The translations under genes were made by a program, and so were the position numbers. The notes below the pieces were generated by a model. It searched no databases. It was not told where the DNA came from and saw nothing but the letters and a program-made list of their open reading frames with translations. A stretch of 32,526 nucleotides of DNA from Candidatus Aminicenantota bacterium (lineage in GTDB: Bacteria > Acidobacteriota > Aminicenantia > Aminicenantales > Aminicenantaceae), in NCBI GenBank assembly GCA_011773465.1, contig WVXO01000046.1:1-32526 (forward strand), given 5' to 3'. Each line of letters begins with the position of its first letter. Positions within the stretch are counted from its first letter, which is position 1. This document shows positions 23,631-32,026 of the stretch, one piece after another.

Positions 23631-24152
23631 ATGAAAAATTTAGTTCTTATCTTTTCTGTGATTTTCTTAGTTATGAGCTGTACTACGATTGATGAGCAGT
23701 ATACAGGGGAAGGAATAAAAGTAAAACCTGAAAAACATAAAGAATACTATGATGATAGCCCTTACTATTCTCATTACATGCCGTCTTATTATAGTCCGAT
23801 CTTTTGGGGAGGATTTTCTTTAGGATTTCCTTATTTCTTCTGGAGCCCATATTCTTATTATGGATTCTATGATTATTATTATGGATATTACGGCGGTTAT
23901 TATCGAGGCTACCCCATCTTTTATAGATCAAGGTATGGAAGAACAGTGATCACAAAGAAACAGTTAAAGAAGAGAACTAGCTCGAGAGTTACAACGGGAA
24001 ATGTTCATAGAACCGTTGGAAAGACAACGAGCACTGGAAAGATAAAATCAACGGTTAAAAGGTCAAGTTCGTCAACAAGGTCAAGAGGCACATCCTCCGG
24101 CAGGGTATCAAGAGGCACGGTATCAAGAGGCACGGTAAAGAAAAAGAAATAA
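23631..24152 (+). CDS. Tyrosine/glycine-rich lipoprotein with basic Ser/Thr-rich tail
   Basis: The 173 residues begin with a lipoprotein signal ending LVMSC (Cys17). Residues about 38-100 are extraordinarily rich in Tyr, Gly, Phe and Pro (YYDDSPYYSHYMPSYYS; YYGYYGGYYRGYPIFYR). The C-terminus from about residue 105 is rich in Arg, Lys, Ser, Thr and Gly with near repeats (RGTSSGRVSRGTVSRGTVKKKK). I recognise no enzyme family. The composition suggests a surface-exposed, low-complexity adhesive or structural protein whose basic tail could bind anionic polymers; this is inference. It stands alone between its own promoter and a terminator. Confidence 0.75.
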   Translation: MKNLVLIFSVIFLVMSCTTIDEQYTGEGIKVKPEKHKEYYDDSPYYSHYMPSYYSPIFWGGFSLGFPYFFWSPYSYYGFYDYYYGYYGGYYRGYPIFYRSRYGRTVITKKQLKKRTSSRVTTGNVHRTVGKTTSTGKIKSTVKRSSSSTRSRGTSSGRVSRGTVSRGTVKKKK

Positions 24153-24169
24153 TCTAAATAGAGCCCTCC

Positions 24170-24210
24170 GTCTCCTCTTTCAGAAGAAAAAGGAGACAGG
24201 ATACTTTTTT
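24170..24210 (+). terminator. Rho-independent terminator after the Tyr-rich lipoprotein gene
   Basis: GTCTCCTCTTTC (24170-24181) pairs with GAAAAAGGAGAC (24186-24197) with one mismatch across a 4-nt loop, and a run of six T follows at 24205-24210. Confidence 0.75.
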
Positions 24211-24262
24211 ACCACTTCCCCTCAAACAACAAGAAGTAAAGCTTCTACTCCTCATAATTTGA

Positions 24263-24323
24263 GAAAAAAGGACAGGCTTTTTTCTCCCTTTACCTTACTA
24301 AAAAAGTAGCCTGTCCCTTTTTT
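24263..24323. repeat. GGACAGGCT inverted repeat, likely bidirectional terminator
   Basis: AAAAAAGGACAGGCTTTTTT (24263-24282) and a reverse-complementary arm at 24300-24323 (AGTAGCCTGTCCCTTTTTT) flank a short loop. A- and T-runs on both sides suit termination of the convergent lipoprotein and thiolase transcripts. The arm also looks like a mobile REP-type sequence. Confidence 0.65.
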
Positions 24324-24359
24324 ATCCCCTCCTTTTTATTTCCTCTTTTTATTATCTTT

Positions 24360-25571
24360 TTACTTTTTTATATCTACTTTCACGACAACCGCAGCTGCAG
24401 TATCTCCGGCTGCACAACCATCGAATAGACCATATCCGCCGCCTTTAATTACAAGTTCTTCGATCAATTCGATGATCAATCGGGCACCAGTGGGACCCTG
24501 AGGATGGCCCCAGATAAGCGAGCAGCCATAATTGTTCATATCCTCAAACTTGATTCCCATCTCCTTGCAGAAATAGACATCATTTACAGCAAAAGGATTG
24601 TGTGTCTTTATAGCCTTAACTTCTTTGATCCCTATCCCCGCATCTGATAGTGCTTTCTTGGCTGCGGGCACGACAGACATAGCCATATAGCCTTTCTTGG
24701 CTCTTGCCTCAGCGTAGGAAAGAATTTTTATCTCGATATCAGGATCACGGCTAAGCTCTTGTGCCTTTTCCTGAGTAGTTATGACGATACTTGCGTTCCC
24801 ATCAGCGGGAAATGTTTGTGTCCCGTAGGTCACTGTCCCTCCCTCGAGCACAGGTCTTAGCCTTGCCAGCGCATCAGCAGATGTCGGAAAAACTCCCTCA
24901 TCTCCGCTAACTGTGGCTATTACTTTTCGTCCGGATGGATCCTTGACATCAACGGGGACAACCATAAAGCGGTGAAGGAAGGCGCTATTATTCTTTAAAG
25001 CCTCCTGGTACTGGTTATATCTTATAAGGGCAACTTCATCCTGTTCCTGTTTTGATATCCCTGCTTCTTCAGCTACATTTTCCGCAGTTTCAATCATGGC
25101 ATTCTTAGCCCATGGGTCATAGCCAAAATTATCCCAAACCCAATCTTCTTTATCACCTGTCCCACCTACGCCCAACGGGTTAGGATAATAGATATGAGGT
25201 CCGTTGCTCGTCCTATCACAGGTGACCACAAGGACCGCCTCGTTGTTTCCCATTTCTATACCTTCAGCGGCAACACTCACACATTTTGCCGAAGTCGCGC
25301 AAGCTTGATTGATTGAAGGACCTGTAATCCCCGTAGCTCCTACCATGGCTGCCATCCACGGCGCGCCGTAGAAACAGCTTTTCTGGGGTACTGTCATTCC
25401 CAGGACTATTCCGTCGAATATCTTTGGGAAGATTCTCCGGGCAGGGAAAGCTCCCTTACAAATCTCAGCTGCAAACAGCATTGAATGGAGATTAGCAAAA
25501 CTCCCCTGCCACCGACAAAACGGCGTGCTCCAGTATCCATCATATGGAATAAATGCTTTTTTAAAAAACAT
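24360..25571 (-). CDS. Thiolase family protein (acetyl-CoA acyltransferase-like)
   Basis: The 403 residues have thiolase-fold catalytic parts in order: the nucleophile Cys91 in SINQACATSAKCV, THNPFAVND (the NEAFA-equivalent loop), the GHPQGPTGARLIIELIEEL His motif, and DGCAAGDTAAAVV with the second Cys. The N-terminus is divergent (many aromatic residues), and the last Cys motif reads GCAAGDT rather than CIGGG, as in the SCP2/thiolase-like branch. The likely role is the final thiolytic cleavage of beta-oxidation or the reverse condensation. GGAGGT precedes the ATG. It lies 48 bp after the HAD/ECH fusion gene on the same strand, so together they supply three of the four beta-oxidation reactions. 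Confidence 0.88.
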   Translation of the reverse strand: MFFKKAFIPYDGYWSTPFCRWQGSFANLHSMLFAAEICKGAFPARRIFPKIFDGIVLGMTVPQKSCFYGAPWMAAMVGATGITGPSINQACATSAKCVSVAAEGIEMGNNEAVLVVTCDRTSNGPHIYYPNPLGVGGTGDKEDWVWDNFGYDPWAKNAMIETAENVAEEAGISKQEQDEVALIRYNQYQEALKNNSAFLHRFMVVPVDVKDPSGRKVIATVSGDEGVFPTSADALARLRPVLEGGTVTYGTQTFPADGNASIVITTQEKAQELSRDPDIEIKILSYAEARAKKGYMAMSVVPAAKKALSDAGIGIKEVKAIKTHNPFAVNDVYFCKEMGIKFEDMNNYGCSLIWGHPQGPTGARLIIELIEELVIKGGGYGLFDGCAAGDTAAAVVVKVDIKK

Positions 25572-25619
25572 TTCTACCTCCAGTTTCCATTTTTTTTGCT
25601 TGCAAGCGCTTACCTTGGA

Positions 25620-27641
25620 TTATGCGTGGGAAAATTCGGCATTCCTTTTCGGACCGAATTTCATAAAATTCTCCATCCCTATTCTCATATCCTTGGTCCT
25701 CAAGCATTTTCCGAACATCCTGGCTTCATGTTTCAGGCCTTCTTCAAGAGTCGTCTTCGCTCCTTCAAGTATGGCTTCTTTCATTATCTCATCAGTCTTC
25801 CGTGAAAGATGCCCGATATCAACATCGGGCAGAGATTTTGGAATCTCTAGCGGCTCCCTTTTGATAGGAGGAACTTTAACTTCACCCGAAATTAATTTCT
25901 TCGCAAATCTAATCCCAGCTTCTTTGACATCACCTTCCACTTCCTCCCTGATTAATCCTATCTTCAGTGCTTCTTCAGAGGATATCGGATTTCCAGTCCG
26001 AAGAATGGGCCATGCGTTGGAGAATCCCACAAGCCGCGGAAGCCTCTGGCTCCCTCCAAATCCAGGAATAATTCCCAGTTTGGGCTCTGGTTGGCCTGCT
26101 AAAGCCCTTAATCCCTTCTTGGCAATCCTTGCTGTACAGGCCATAGCCATCTCATTCCCACCACCGAAGGCAAGGCCATTCATGGCACAGATGACAGGCT
26201 TGCCGAGATTCTCGATCAGGTTTAATGTCTCTTGGCCGCTTAGTGCCAGAGCCTCTCCTTCTTCAGGCGTCCTTAATCGAGCGAGCCAATTGATATCAGC
26301 ACCTGAAACAAAAGCCTTTATGCCAAAGCCCGTAAGAACAGCGCCCTTTATTTTGTTGTCCTTTTTTATTTCCTTAAATATTTTATTAAGCTGATTCATA
26401 ACCGTGGAATTTAGAGCATTCAACGTCCTTGGCCTGCGGATAGTGACAACAGCAACCTCATCCCTGTCTTCTCTAAGAGCCAGAGGGATATCCCATGGCT
26501 TACCTGATTTGGCCTGCTCCACAAGAACCTTGGGAACGACAAATTCATGCCATTCTTTGGCATATGCTTCAACAAGTTCAAGAGCTTTATCTATTCCAAT
26601 CTTGTTCATCATTTGGAAAGGCGCATTCATAACAAGGGCACTCTCCACCGCCATCTCTAAATCTGCAATACTGGCAATTCCAGAGTCGAGAATTTCACAA
26701 ACAAGACCAAAATAAGCACCTTTTAACAGGTCGGAGGCTGTCTTAAAAGTATTTTCGTTGTATTTGACTTCTTCGCCTCTTCCAGGAGTATCCCATGGTT
26801 TCCCGGACGTGAGCTGGCTCTCCAAAATTTTGGGGGAGTGAAACCAAGAGTTAATTTTACTGTTCATTTCACTGAGTCCATGATTTATTATCGGGTTCCC
26901 CCCTGTCAGATTCATTGCTGTAAAGGGACCCACTCCAAGGGACAATGCTATCTGGGCCATGGCATCCACCTGTTTAACCGTTCCTATCCCTTTCTCGACG
27001 AGAAGGGCGGAAGCCAACCAGACGCCTTCAAAGATGGGGTCTATCGCATACCCATATCGACTTTTTACCTTTATTGGTGCTTTGCCGATTTCTTCATAGA
27101 ATTTCATTAAAAAATCTGTTATCTCGGATGAAGTGTCTTTGCCAGGAACAATCTCGACGATGATACTTCGCTCGGCAGGAAAAAAGTAGTGGACGACCAA
27201 GCATCTCTTTTTGTTCTTGGCTTCTTCGAAAATGGATTCGGGCTCTAAATGGGAAGAGTTCGAAGCAAGAATCGCTTTCTCTGAACAAATCTTCTCGAGT
27301 TCAGAGAAGATTTTGCCTTTTATCGCCTTGTCTTCGGTTGCCGCCTCGATCACCAAATCAGCGCCTTTTAGCTGCGAATACTCTGTTGTCCAAGAGATAT
27401 TGGCCATCATTGAATCTGCTTCATCTTTTTTAAATGCTCCGGTTTTAACTCCCCTGCCCAATTTTCCTTTGACTCGAGCTTCTCCAGATTTGAGTGCGGC
27501 CTCAGCTATGTCGACGACGACAACAGGAACTCCGTGGCCATGAAGAACCTTGCTGAAATAGAGAGCGATATCTGGTCCGATATTACCGGAGCCAATCACT
27601 CCTACTTTATTGATTGCTCGCCCAAAAATTTTCCAGGCCAT
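25620..27641 (-). CDS. 3-hydroxyacyl-CoA dehydrogenase / enoyl-CoA hydratase fusion (dehydrogenase first)
   Basis: The 673-residue bifunctional protein has an N-terminal NAD-dependent dehydrogenase (GSGNIG at 17-22; catalytic pair His151 in VVHYFFPAER and Glu163, 12 apart as in known enzymes), its helical C-terminal domain (about 190-375), then a crotonase domain from about 390 (FVSGADINWLA; GGGNE with Glu497; GQPEPKLG with Glu519, the two catalytic acids of hydratases). This domain order is opposite to FadB/FadJ and resembles the fused crotonyl-CoA hydratase/3-hydroxybutyryl-CoA dehydrogenase described in archaea. A segment SGKPWD(T/I)P occurs twice (279-286, 379-386). AAGGAGG precedes the ATG. 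Confidence 0.92.
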   Translation of the reverse strand: MAWKIFGRAINKVGVIGSGNIGPDIALYFSKVLHGHGVPVVVVDIAEAALKSGEARVKGKLGRGVKTGAFKKDEADSMMANISWTTEYSQLKGADLVIEAATEDKAIKGKIFSELEKICSEKAILASNSSHLEPESIFEEAKNKKRCLVVHYFFPAERSIIVEIVPGKDTSSEITDFLMKFYEEIGKAPIKVKSRYGYAIDPIFEGVWLASALLVEKGIGTVKQVDAMAQIALSLGVGPFTAMNLTGGNPIINHGLSEMNSKINSWFHSPKILESQLTSGKPWDTPGRGEEVKYNENTFKTASDLLKGAYFGLVCEILDSGIASIADLEMAVESALVMNAPFQMMNKIGIDKALELVEAYAKEWHEFVVPKVLVEQAKSGKPWDIPLALREDRDEVAVVTIRRPRTLNALNSTVMNQLNKIFKEIKKDNKIKGAVLTGFGIKAFVSGADINWLARLRTPEEGEALALSGQETLNLIENLGKPVICAMNGLAFGGGNEMAMACTARIAKKGLRALAGQPEPKLGIIPGFGGSQRLPRLVGFSNAWPILRTGNPISSEEALKIGLIREEVEGDVKEAGIRFAKKLISGEVKVPPIKREPLEIPKSLPDVDIGHLSRKTDEIMKEAILEGAKTTLEEGLKHEARMFGKCLRTKDMRIGMENFMKFGPKRNAEFSHA

Positions 27642-27731
27642 AATACCCCTCCTTACGGTTTTCTTTTAAGCCTATTGATACTTCCAATTGTATCCCAAAA
27701 AGTGCTGTCCCGATTTATTAGGACGGGTGTT

Positions 27732-27761
27732 TTCTATAGTATAGAATTTTGCAGATGTCAA
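27732..27761 (-). promoter_or_regulatory. Promoter with a perfect 15-bp palindrome over the -10
   Basis: On the minus strand TTGACA (27756-27761) and TATAGA (27733-27738) are 17 bp apart. TTCTATA-G-TATAGAA (27732-27746), a perfect 7-1-7 palindrome, covers the -10, a classic repressor position. It should drive the HAD/ECH-thiolase pair. A TetR/FadR-type acyl-CoA-responsive regulator would be a natural candidate, but none is encoded here. Confidence 0.6.
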
Positions 27762-27772
27762 GTTTTTCACTT

Positions 27773-27876
27773 GGGGGGCAGGTCCTTTTTTTGCTTTTGC
27801 CTAGACAAACACAATTTAAAAAGCAGCACATAACCTAACATGACCCCGATAAAAGCAAAATGCAAGACCTAACCCC
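27773..27876. repeat. Imperfect AGGTC...TTTTGCTTTT inverted repeat
   Basis: The left arm (27773-27798, GGGGGGCAGGTCC then a T-run and GCTTTT) matches the reverse complement of the right arm (27851-27876, AAAAGCAAAATGCAAGACCT then AACCCC) with a few mismatches and one gap. It resembles REP-type palindromes and seems decayed. Confidence 0.55.
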
Positions 27877-27904
27877 GTTTTATTGTTTATTGAGCAAAAA
27901 TCGT

Positions 27905-27934
27905 TTGCCATCGATTAGCTTTTGTGATTACAAT
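27905..27934 (+). promoter_or_regulatory. Possible promoter of the aldehyde oxidoreductase cluster
   Basis: TTGCCA (27905-27910), 18 bp, TACAAT (27929-27934). Around the -10 lies TTGT-GATT-ACAA (27922-27933), a weak dyad like CRP/FNR-family half-sites. Both are tentative. Confidence 0.35.
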
Positions 27935-27960
27935 CAAAAAGCATTATCGGGAGAGTAGAT

Positions 27961-28233
27961 ATGGCAAAAATAAAGGTGAGTGTTGAAAGGATTGATGGCT
28001 CCTGCACCCTTCCTGTGCACGTGGGTGACCATTTTTATGTAGAGGATTCCAAGCTTTATGTTCCTGAAGGCATGTATGTCTGTATCTGGGCATTACAAAG
28101 CATGATGCCAATCTTTCCAATTTTAGCTGAAAGAGATAGATTGGAAGACGAGCACTGGGTAAAAAGGGTTAAAAATTTTTCCTGCCCTGATCCAAAGGGA
28201 CTTGTCCAATTTCGTCTTGATGTAATCGAATAG
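27961..28233 (+). CDS. TIGR04076-family small protein
   Basis: The 90-residue protein matches the TIGR04076 family of unknown function: KIKVSVERIDGSC near the start, a GDHFYVEDSKLYVPEG centre, CIWALQSMMPIFPIL, and the CPDPKGLVQFRLDVI end with a conserved Cys-Pro-Asp-Pro. There is no signal peptide or membrane segment. GGGAGAG precedes the ATG. It lies 65 bp before the polyferredoxin and aldehyde oxidoreductase genes on the same strand, so it is probably part of that transcript; a role beside a redox enzyme is inference only. Confidence 0.8.
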   Translation: MAKIKVSVERIDGSCTLPVHVGDHFYVEDSKLYVPEGMYVCIWALQSMMPIFPILAERDRLEDEHWVKRVKNFSCPDPKGLVQFRLDVIE

Positions 28234-28298
28234 GAATGGGATCAAAAACTGACCTCCGGCTATTTTTAAGGTATGACCTGCGGGACTAGGAGCTAAGG

Positions 28299-28817
28299 AT
28301 GATCCGTGTTGATATAAGCAAATGCACTGGCTGTAAAAGGTGCGAGACTGCCTGCGCTTTCTTCCGTTCCGGAAGAATAAATAACCGCATATCCAGGATA
28401 AAAGCTATGAATCTATACGAGACAGGAATTGATGGTGCAGTTGTATGTAACCAATGCAAGGAGCGCTATTGTGACTGCTGCCCCGAAAATGCCATAACCA
28501 TGGGTTCTCTCGGAGAGGTGGTTGTTTCCCAAACACTATGTACACTCTGCGGAGTTTGTATAAAAGCCTGCCCCATAGGAGCCATAGAAATATTTAATGA
28601 TTTTGTTTACGTCTGCGACCTCTGCGGGGGAAGACCCAGGTGTATTGAAGCTTGTAAAGAAGGAGCGATCACTCATGAGGTTGATAAGGCACATCATCCT
28701 TCTCTTGCCATTTTTAAAAAAGAAACAAAAAAAATGAATCCAAGCCAGAAACAATATTTTTACCTGAAGAAGCTCGGAGTTGAAGAAAGGAAGAGATGGA
28801 GGAAAAAGCGTGCTTAA
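28299..28817 (+). CDS. Polyferredoxin, aldehyde oxidoreductase-associated
   Basis: The 172-residue protein carries four Cys groups for up to four [4Fe-4S] clusters in the HycB/DmsB-like pattern: CTGCKRCETAC (9-19), CNQCKERYCDCCP (about 50-61), CTLCGVCIKACP (about 81-92) and CDLCGGRPRCIEAC (about 105-118). A long basic tail follows (KKLGVEERKRWRKKRA). It should relay electrons from the tungsten enzyme encoded next to soluble ferredoxin or another partner. AGGAG lies 6 nt before the ATG. Its end overlaps the likely start of the oxidoreductase gene by 8 bp. Confidence 0.92.
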   Translation: MIRVDISKCTGCKRCETACAFFRSGRINNRISRIKAMNLYETGIDGAVVCNQCKERYCDCCPENAITMGSLGEVVVSQTLCTLCGVCIKACPIGAIEIFNDFVYVCDLCGGRPRCIEACKEGAITHEVDKAHHPSLAIFKKETKKMNPSQKQYFYLKKLGVEERKRWRKKRA

Positions 28818-30606
28818 ATATGGCTACGGCAGTAGAGTACTGAGAATAGATCTTACAGAAAGAAGATTCTGCATAGAGCCTCTTGATTCTTCCTGGATTA
28901 GGCCTGTTATTGGGGGAAGGGCGGCAAACACAAAGAGGCTTTTTGAAGAGCTAAACCCAGATTGCGATCCCCTGGGACCAGATAATATCCTTATCTTCGG
29001 CATCGGACCTCTGACAGGCTCTCTGCTGCCAGCGTCTGCCTATTATACCGTTAGCGCCAAATCCCCCCTGACGGGCATCCTGGGAGACTCTGCAGCAGGA
29101 GGGCAATTTGCCGCCGAGATGAAGCTCACAGGATTTGACCAGATTATCATCACGGGAAAGGCTGATAGTCTTCTCTATCTAATGGTAACAGAATCACGCG
29201 TTGAATTTGTAGAATGCCCGGAATGCAAAGGAAAGACTATTATTGAAACAACAGAAGCCATAAGAGACGAGAAAAAAGATTATTCCTTACAGGTGGCTGC
29301 CATCGGACCGGCCGGAGAGAATCTTGTCCTTTTTTCAAGCATAGTTTCGAGTGGCAATAGGGTAAACGGACGCGCCGGAATGGGCGCGGTTATGGGATCC
29401 AAGAATTTAAAAGCGTTGGCCATAAGGGGCGCACTCTCTCTGAAAGTGGCTGATCCTCTGGCCTTTCTATCAGAGGTCGAGAAAATCGAAAAAGCCATAT
29501 TAAGTCACAATGAATACCAGAAGCGCTACAAGATGGGCACCACTATGTTGATGAAGGATTTGAATAACATAGGCATCCTCCCTACCAAACATTTCCAGGA
29601 AGGAGTTTGTAAGTACGTGGATGAGATCTCAGGGCAGAAGCTGGCAAAAAACTACAAGGTTAAGAATAAAGCCTGCTTTAACTGTCATCTTCCCTGCTCC
29701 CGTTATTATGTGGTTGATGATCATGAGGCAGAAGGACCAGAGTTCGAAACCCTCTGCAGCTTTACCTCACGACTCGGAAACCGCAGTCTTCCTTTTGCCC
29801 TGGAGATGAATGCCTATTTAAACCAGATGGGTCTGGATTCCATATCGACCGGCGAGGTAATCGGCTGGATAATAGAGTGTCAGGAGAAGGGACTTATTCA
29901 TCCTGATGATTTGGAAGGCCTTAGCATTACCTGGGGCGAGACAAGCAAGATCCGGGAAGTTGTAGATATGATCACTTGGCGCCGTGGAATTGGAGATAAA
30001 CTGGCAAATGGGGCGAAAAGACTGTCAGAAAATTTTGGCCAGGAGGCAAGAAAATTGGTGATGCACGTCAAGGGGTTGGATATGATCTGCGGCGATCCCC
30101 GCGGAATTAAAGCCTATGGACTTACTTACGCTATTGCTTCCAGGGGTTCTGATCACCTGCGGGCAGAACCCTACTTCGAATTAACCAACAGGAAAGAGGA
30201 GGCAAAAAGGCGTTTTGGAACAGAGAAAGCTGCAGACAGGCTTGCCGAAGAAGGAAAAGCTGCCCTGGTAACCTATTCAGAAAAGATTGCTCTTCTCACT
30301 GATTCCCTGACTATGTGCAAGAATATCGGCCTCTGCATGGATATCTTAAATTTCGAAGACACATCCGCCCTCTTGAAGGCCGGAACAGGGATAGACTACT
30401 CTCCTGAATACTTGAAAAAAATAATGGGAGATAGCATTGATAGGGACTTTAAACTAAACAGAAGATTCGGGACAAAAAAAGAAGACGATACCTTGCCCGA
30501 AAGATTCCAGAAAGAGCCGTTGTCTGAAGGACCGACAAAAGATTCTACCATAGATATCCAAGGAATGGTGGACGAGTATTACAAGATTCACAAATGGGAA
30601 GGATAG
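28810..30606 (+). CDS. aor: Tungsten aldehyde:ferredoxin oxidoreductase
   Basis: From the GTG at 28810 the protein has 598 residues, the family length. It keeps the N-terminal YGSRVLRIDLTERRF domain, the pterin-binding GDSAAGGQFAAEMKLTGFDQIIITGKA and NGRAGMGAVMGSKNLKALAI segments, and the [4Fe-4S] ligands Cys289-x2-Cys292-x3-Cys296 (CFNCHLPC) plus Cys503 (SLTMCKNIG). EGPEFET and GIKAYGLTYAIASRGSDHLRAEPYFE line the tungsten site. It oxidises aldehydes to acids with ferredoxin, or the reverse. GGAGG (28798-28802) sits 7 nt before this GTG; an ATG at 28780 adds ten residues that look unlike the family and is rejected. The polyferredoxin gene overlaps its start. Confidence 0.93.
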   Translation: MLKYGYGSRVLRIDLTERRFCIEPLDSSWIRPVIGGRAANTKRLFEELNPDCDPLGPDNILIFGIGPLTGSLLPASAYYTVSAKSPLTGILGDSAAGGQFAAEMKLTGFDQIIITGKADSLLYLMVTESRVEFVECPECKGKTIIETTEAIRDEKKDYSLQVAAIGPAGENLVLFSSIVSSGNRVNGRAGMGAVMGSKNLKALAIRGALSLKVADPLAFLSEVEKIEKAILSHNEYQKRYKMGTTMLMKDLNNIGILPTKHFQEGVCKYVDEISGQKLAKNYKVKNKACFNCHLPCSRYYVVDDHEAEGPEFETLCSFTSRLGNRSLPFALEMNAYLNQMGLDSISTGEVIGWIIECQEKGLIHPDDLEGLSITWGETSKIREVVDMITWRRGIGDKLANGAKRLSENFGQEARKLVMHVKGLDMICGDPRGIKAYGLTYAIASRGSDHLRAEPYFELTNRKEEAKRRFGTEKAADRLAEEGKAALVTYSEKIALLTDSLTMCKNIGLCMDILNFEDTSALLKAGTGIDYSPEYLKKIMGDSIDRDFKLNRRFGTKKEDDTLPERFQKEPLSEGPTKDSTIDIQGMVDEYYKIHKWEG

Positions 30607-30615
30607 CAGGATCAT

Positions 30616-31968
30616 ATGAGCGGTCAGGACTCGGGGCCAAAACGAGAAACATTCGCTTCGTTTTTTGGTCTTTTAATGACCATGATCGGAGTTGCTGTCG
30701 GGCTGGGAGCAGTCTGGCGTTTCCCTTATATGGTCGGGAAATTCGGCGGAGCAGCATTTGTTCTTTTTTATATGGCGATTGTCTTTTTCGTAGGCATACC
30801 CGCCTTGATGGCAGAATGGACACTGGGTCGATACACGAGAAGAGGCACCTTAGGCTCTTACGATAAAGGGGGATTTCCTGGCGGGAAGTATGTTGGAGCC
30901 TTTTTATTCTTCATTGTTTTCTGGGCTACAGGCTATTATTCCAATGCTGTTGGATGGGTAGGATTTCATGCCCTGGGTGAATTCCTGAATGCTTTTGGTG
31001 TGAATATAAACGCTGCGGCCATCCTTCCTCCCCAAGAAGGCTTTAATCTCACCTCATTTCTCTTGCAGCTCATGATGACGGGCTTTGTCATTTTTACCTG
31101 TGGGATTGTCCTTATAAAAGGCTTGAGGAAGGGCATTGAAAAAGCCAGCAAGTGGATTGTCCCCACCCTTTTTACTATCCTGATTATCCTCATCATACGA
31201 TCGGTGACTTTGAGAGGAGCCAGCGAGGGAATCAAGTGGTACATCGGGGGTTTCCGTTTCAGCGAGCTCACGCCTTCTGTAATGGCCGCAGCTTTGGGAA
31301 TGGCCTTTTTTTCCATGTCCCTTGGAGGGACCTTCATGGTTATTTACGGTTCCTACCTTAACAAAAAGGCCAATATGCCAAAGAATGCCGTACTTACGGG
31401 AATTTGTGCTTCGACAGCAGGCATTTTGGCTGGTTTTGTGATTTTTCCGGCAGTTTTTTCCTTCGGCCTAGAGCCTGATTCTGGCCCAGGTCTTATCTTT
31501 TCAACCTTGCCAAAAACCTTTGATATGATGCCCGTAGGATGGCTTTTTGGTCTCCTCTTTTTTCTTGGTCTTTTTGGTGCTGCTTATCTCTCAGATGTGG
31601 CAGCCTTTGAAGTTCTGGTTGGAGGGGCTGTGGATAACTCAAATATAGTAAGGAAAAAAGCAGTCTTTTTTATCTGTTGTATCGTCTATGTCCTGGCCAT
31701 TCCTCCCATGATTAATTTTAAGATTTTCCTCCCCTGGGATTTGACTTTCGGATCAGGAATGCAAGCTTTAGGCTCGCTTCTGGCAGTCATCACTGCAGCC
31801 TGGTGTATCAAAAGATCAGAGTCCTTGAAAGAACTAACCAAAGGACGGTCAAAGCCCTTCCCTCTTTTCCTCTATTGGTGGATAAGAATTGTTGTCCCCG
31901 TTGCTATTTTATTTGTGGGTATCAACTGGCTCCTGGAATATGTCTTCAACATCAAAATATTCGGATAA
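30616..31968 (+). CDS. Sodium-dependent symporter of the NSS (SNF) family
   Basis: The 450-residue membrane protein has about 11 hydrophobic segments. TM1 reads GVAVGLGAVWRFPYMVGKFGGAAFVLFY, the unwound sodium/substrate-binding helix of LeuT-type transporters, followed by GIPALMAEWTLGRYTRRGT. TM6 has FFSMSLGGTFMVIYGSYL, and TM8 has FLGLFGAAYLSDVAAFEVLVGG. Bacterial NSS proteins mostly import amino acids with Na+. It begins 9 bp after the aldehyde oxidoreductase stop, so uptake and aldehyde oxidation are probably linked, for example in amino acid fermentation. The substrate is not readable. Confidence 0.92.
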   Translation: MSGQDSGPKRETFASFFGLLMTMIGVAVGLGAVWRFPYMVGKFGGAAFVLFYMAIVFFVGIPALMAEWTLGRYTRRGTLGSYDKGGFPGGKYVGAFLFFIVFWATGYYSNAVGWVGFHALGEFLNAFGVNINAAAILPPQEGFNLTSFLLQLMMTGFVIFTCGIVLIKGLRKGIEKASKWIVPTLFTILIILIIRSVTLRGASEGIKWYIGGFRFSELTPSVMAAALGMAFFSMSLGGTFMVIYGSYLNKKANMPKNAVLTGICASTAGILAGFVIFPAVFSFGLEPDSGPGLIFSTLPKTFDMMPVGWLFGLLFFLGLFGAAYLSDVAAFEVLVGGAVDNSNIVRKKAVFFICCIVYVLAIPPMINFKIFLPWDLTFGSGMQALGSLLAVITAAWCIKRSESLKELTKGRSKPFPLFLYWWIRIVVPVAILFVGINWLLEYVFNIKIFG

Positions 31969-32026
31969 ATTTGAAAGAGGAATTTAACAGCCACATAAAA
32001 GGCCAAAACGGAAAAGCAAAAAAAGA

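Larger units (their letters stand above)
27642..27960. other. Divergent promoter region with a REP-like inverted repeat
   Basis: This gap of about 320 bp has no gene. It holds the minus-strand promoter with palindrome at 27732-27761, a roughly 100-bp imperfect inverted repeat (27773-27876) and a plus-strand promoter candidate (27905-27934), each listed separately. A short GTCC/GGAC dyad at 27709-27724 is weaker. Confidence 0.6.

Noticed and set aside
25525-26394. 289-residue plus-strand open frame opposite the HAD/ECH fusion
   Set aside because: Shadow of the crotonase domain, low-complexity Ser/Pro/Phe composition, no family match.
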